In this document: positions 13,224 to 14,819 of the stretch, piece by piece
Layout: each line of letters opens with the position of its first letter
Numbering within the stretch: the stretch's first letter is position 1
Source of the DNA: Crenothrix polyspora
GTDB taxonomy: Bacteria; Pseudomonadota; Gammaproteobacteria; Methylococcales; Methylomonadaceae
NCBI GenBank assembly: GCA_945903675.1
Contig: CAMDOP010000048.1
Span: forward strand, 1-14,819
DNA length: 14,819 nt
Direction: 5' to 3'
Notes under the pieces: generated by a model
The model's input: the letters and a program-made list of their open reading frames with translations, nothing else
What the model was told of the DNA's origin: nothing
Databases searched by the model: none
Position numbers and translations under genes: made by a program

Positions 13224-14819
13224 TTAATCTTCTCGTAAGTCTTTATAGCGATTAATTAAAGCATTGGTAGAGCAATCATGCGTAGTAATGAACTCATCAT
13301 TTTTAAGTTCTGGCAAAATGACTCCGGCTAGTACTTTACCTAGTTCCACGCCCATTTGATCAAAGGAATTAATGTTCCAAATGATACCTTGCACAAAAAT
13401 TTTATGTTCGTAAAAAGCTAATAAAGATCCTAGGTTTTTAGGCGTCATTTTATTAAAAAGAAAAGAGTTTGATGGTTTGTTACCGTCAAATACTTTTGAG
13501 GCCACTAATAAACTATCAGTTTGTTGCTCTGGGCTTAGTTTCTTTTTAACTTCTTCTTCAGTGAGACCATTCATTAAGGCTTCAGGTTGAGCTAGGAAGT
13601 TTGAAATTAAAATATCATGATGCTCAGGAAGTTTGTAGTGACTGTTGGCAGCTGCTAAAAAATCACAAGGTATTAGTTTAGTGCCTTGGTGTATCAGTTG
13701 GAAAAACGCATGTTGACCATTAGTGCCGGGCTGACCCCAAATGATAGGGCCGGTGTTATAGTCGACTTTTTCGCCTTGTAGATTAATGCTTTTGCCATTA
13801 CTTTCCATGTCGCCTTGTTGAAAGTAATCAGCAAAATATCGCATAGATTGATCATAAGGCAATAAAGCATGAGATTCGGCATTAAAGAAATTGTTATACC
13901 AAACGCCCAGTAAGGCCATGATGACAGGTATGTTATCTTCAAAAGGCGCGTTAAAGAAGTGGCAGTCGGCTTCGTAAGCACCAAGTAAGAGTTCTTCAAA
14001 GTTATCCATGCCTATATATAAGGCAATGGATAGGCCTACGGCTGACCATAGAGAATACCGACCACCTACCCAATCCCAAAACTCAAACATATTGTCTGTA
14101 TCAATACCAAATTCTGCGACATTTTCTGCATGAGTTGAAATGGCGACAAAGTGTTTTGCAACAGCTTTTGAGTCTTGTGCTTCAGCTAGAAACCATGTTT
14201 TTGCTGATTTTGCATTCATCATGGTTTCTTGAGTATTAAATACTTTGGAGGCAATGATAAAAAGAGTGGTTTCTGGTGAAAGACATTTTAAGACTTCAAC
14301 AATATTGATTTGATCAATATTAGAAACATAATGTACTTTTAAAGAAGCTGAACTATAAGGTGATAGCCCCATCGAAACCATTTTTGGACCTAAACCTGAG
14401 CCGCCTATACCAATATTGACCACGTCAGTGATTACTTTTCCGGTATAGCCTTTCCATTCACCCGAGCGTACGGAGGCACAAAAAGTACGCATTTTTGTGA
14501 GTACCCGATTGATATCAGGCATCACGTCTTGCCCATCAACATAAATAGGTTTATTAGATCGATTACGAAGAGCAGTATGAAGAACGGCTCTATGTTCGGT
14601 GGTATTGATTTTCTCACCGGAAAATAGTGCTTTAATTTTTTTATCTAGTTCTGCTTGCTTAGCAAGATCTATTAATAATGTCTTGGTTTGCTCTGTTATT
14701 CTGTTTTTGGAATAATCAAAAAGAATTTCATTAAATTGGATAGAAAACTTGTCGAACCGATTGATGTCTTTTTTGAAAGCATCACGCAGACTATCATTTT
14801 TGGTTAGTTCATAATGATT
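13224..14819 (-). CDS. pgi: Glucose-6-phosphate isomerase, N-terminus beyond window edge
   Basis: Pgi interconverts glucose 6-phosphate and fructose 6-phosphate in glycolysis and gluconeogenesis. The frame is open to the right edge: before the GTG at 14525, usable as a start, the translation continues with VDGQDV, RSNKPIY, FSGEKIN and DYSKNRITEQT, all matching E. coli Pgi. So 531 of about 549 residues are present and only about 17 are missing. The active-site glutamate in MESNGK, the histidine in GTNGQHAF and the lysine in GVELGK are kept, as are VVNIGIGGSGLGP and the family signature VGGRYSLWSAVGLS. One oddity is IIWGQPG where E. coli has IIWGEPG, which is not the catalytic glutamate. The stop codon abuts that of tadA. 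Confidence 0.96.
   Translation of the reverse strand, partial: NHYELTKNDSLRDAFKKDINRFDKFSIQFNEILFDYSKNRITEQTKTLLIDLAKQAELDKKIKALFSGEKINTTEHRAVLHTALRNRSNKPIYVDGQDVMPDINRVLTKMRTFCASVRSGEWKGYTGKVITDVVNIGIGGSGLGPKMVSMGLSPYSSASLKVHYVSNIDQINIVEVLKCLSPETTLFIIASKVFNTQETMMNAKSAKTWFLAEAQDSKAVAKHFVAISTHAENVAEFGIDTDNMFEFWDWVGGRYSLWSAVGLSIALYIGMDNFEELLLGAYEADCHFFNAPFEDNIPVIMALLGVWYNNFFNAESHALLPYDQSMRYFADYFQQGDMESNGKSINLQGEKVDYNTGPIIWGQPGTNGQHAFFQLIHQGTKLIPCDFLAAANSHYKLPEHHDILISNFLAQPEALMNGLTEEEVKKKLSPEQQTDSLLVASKVFDGNKPSNSFLFNKMTPKNLGSLLAFYEHKIFVQGIIWNINSFDQMGVELGKVLAGVILPELKNDEFITTHDCSTNALINRYKDLRED

Noticed and set aside
13725..13760. Glu-to-Gln change in the Pgi loop WGEPGTNGQH, read at first as loss of the catalytic base
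   Set aside because: Counting along E. coli Pgi places the catalytic Glu355 in MESNGK and His386 in GTNGQH; both are present here, so the enzyme should be active.
14305..14322. TTGAT/ATCAA palindrome inside pgi
   Set aside because: The half sites are three rather than four bases apart and lie within coding sequence far from any start, so an FNR site is unlikely.

Overview
The window looks like a chromosomal stretch of a moderately AT-rich gammaproteobacterium. ParC, PurB, LysS, RF2, GloB, TadA, Dtd and Pgi all resemble their Escherichia coli homologues closely in length and motifs, and prfB-lysS is the usual gammaproteobacterial pair. The two GC-rich interspersed repeats and the GGATAAGC/GCGCATCC hairpins are of kinds I associate with methanotrophic (Methylococcales) and sulfur-oxidising relatives. 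That narrower placement is only a guess. Most of the window is housekeeping DNA, and the unusual material lies between the genes.

Layout. The left edge holds the C-terminal two thirds of parC (+), facing a 210-residue protein of unknown function with a fibronectin-III-like C-terminal half (-). An 854-base gap without a convincing gene follows. Next come a beta-carbonic anhydrase (-) and, divergent from it, an FNR-type oxygen-sensing regulator (+). Between fnr and purB (-) lies a 58-codon gene for a single-pass membrane microprotein (-). It has a good ribosome binding site and sits behind a predicted class II FNR promoter, with a 9/10 FNR box at the activator distance from a good -10. After purB come repeat copy A, gloB (glyoxalase II, +), two structured palindromic elements, and the lysS/prfB operon (-), which carries the canonical RF2 programmed frameshift. 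An orphan ParA-type ATPase and dtd (+) follow, then repeat copy B inverted relative to A, tadA (+) and the 5'-truncated pgi (-). The tadA and pgi stop codons abut tail to tail.

How the genes fit together. PrfB, LysS, Dtd and TadA all serve translation (termination, tRNA charging, proofreading and wobble modification). PurB makes purines, Pgi and GloB serve sugar metabolism and methylglyoxal detoxification, and ParC decatenates chromosomes. The only local regulatory circuit suggested by sequence is Fnr acting on the adjacent microprotein gene. No tRNA, rRNA, CRISPR array, transposase or prophage gene was seen.
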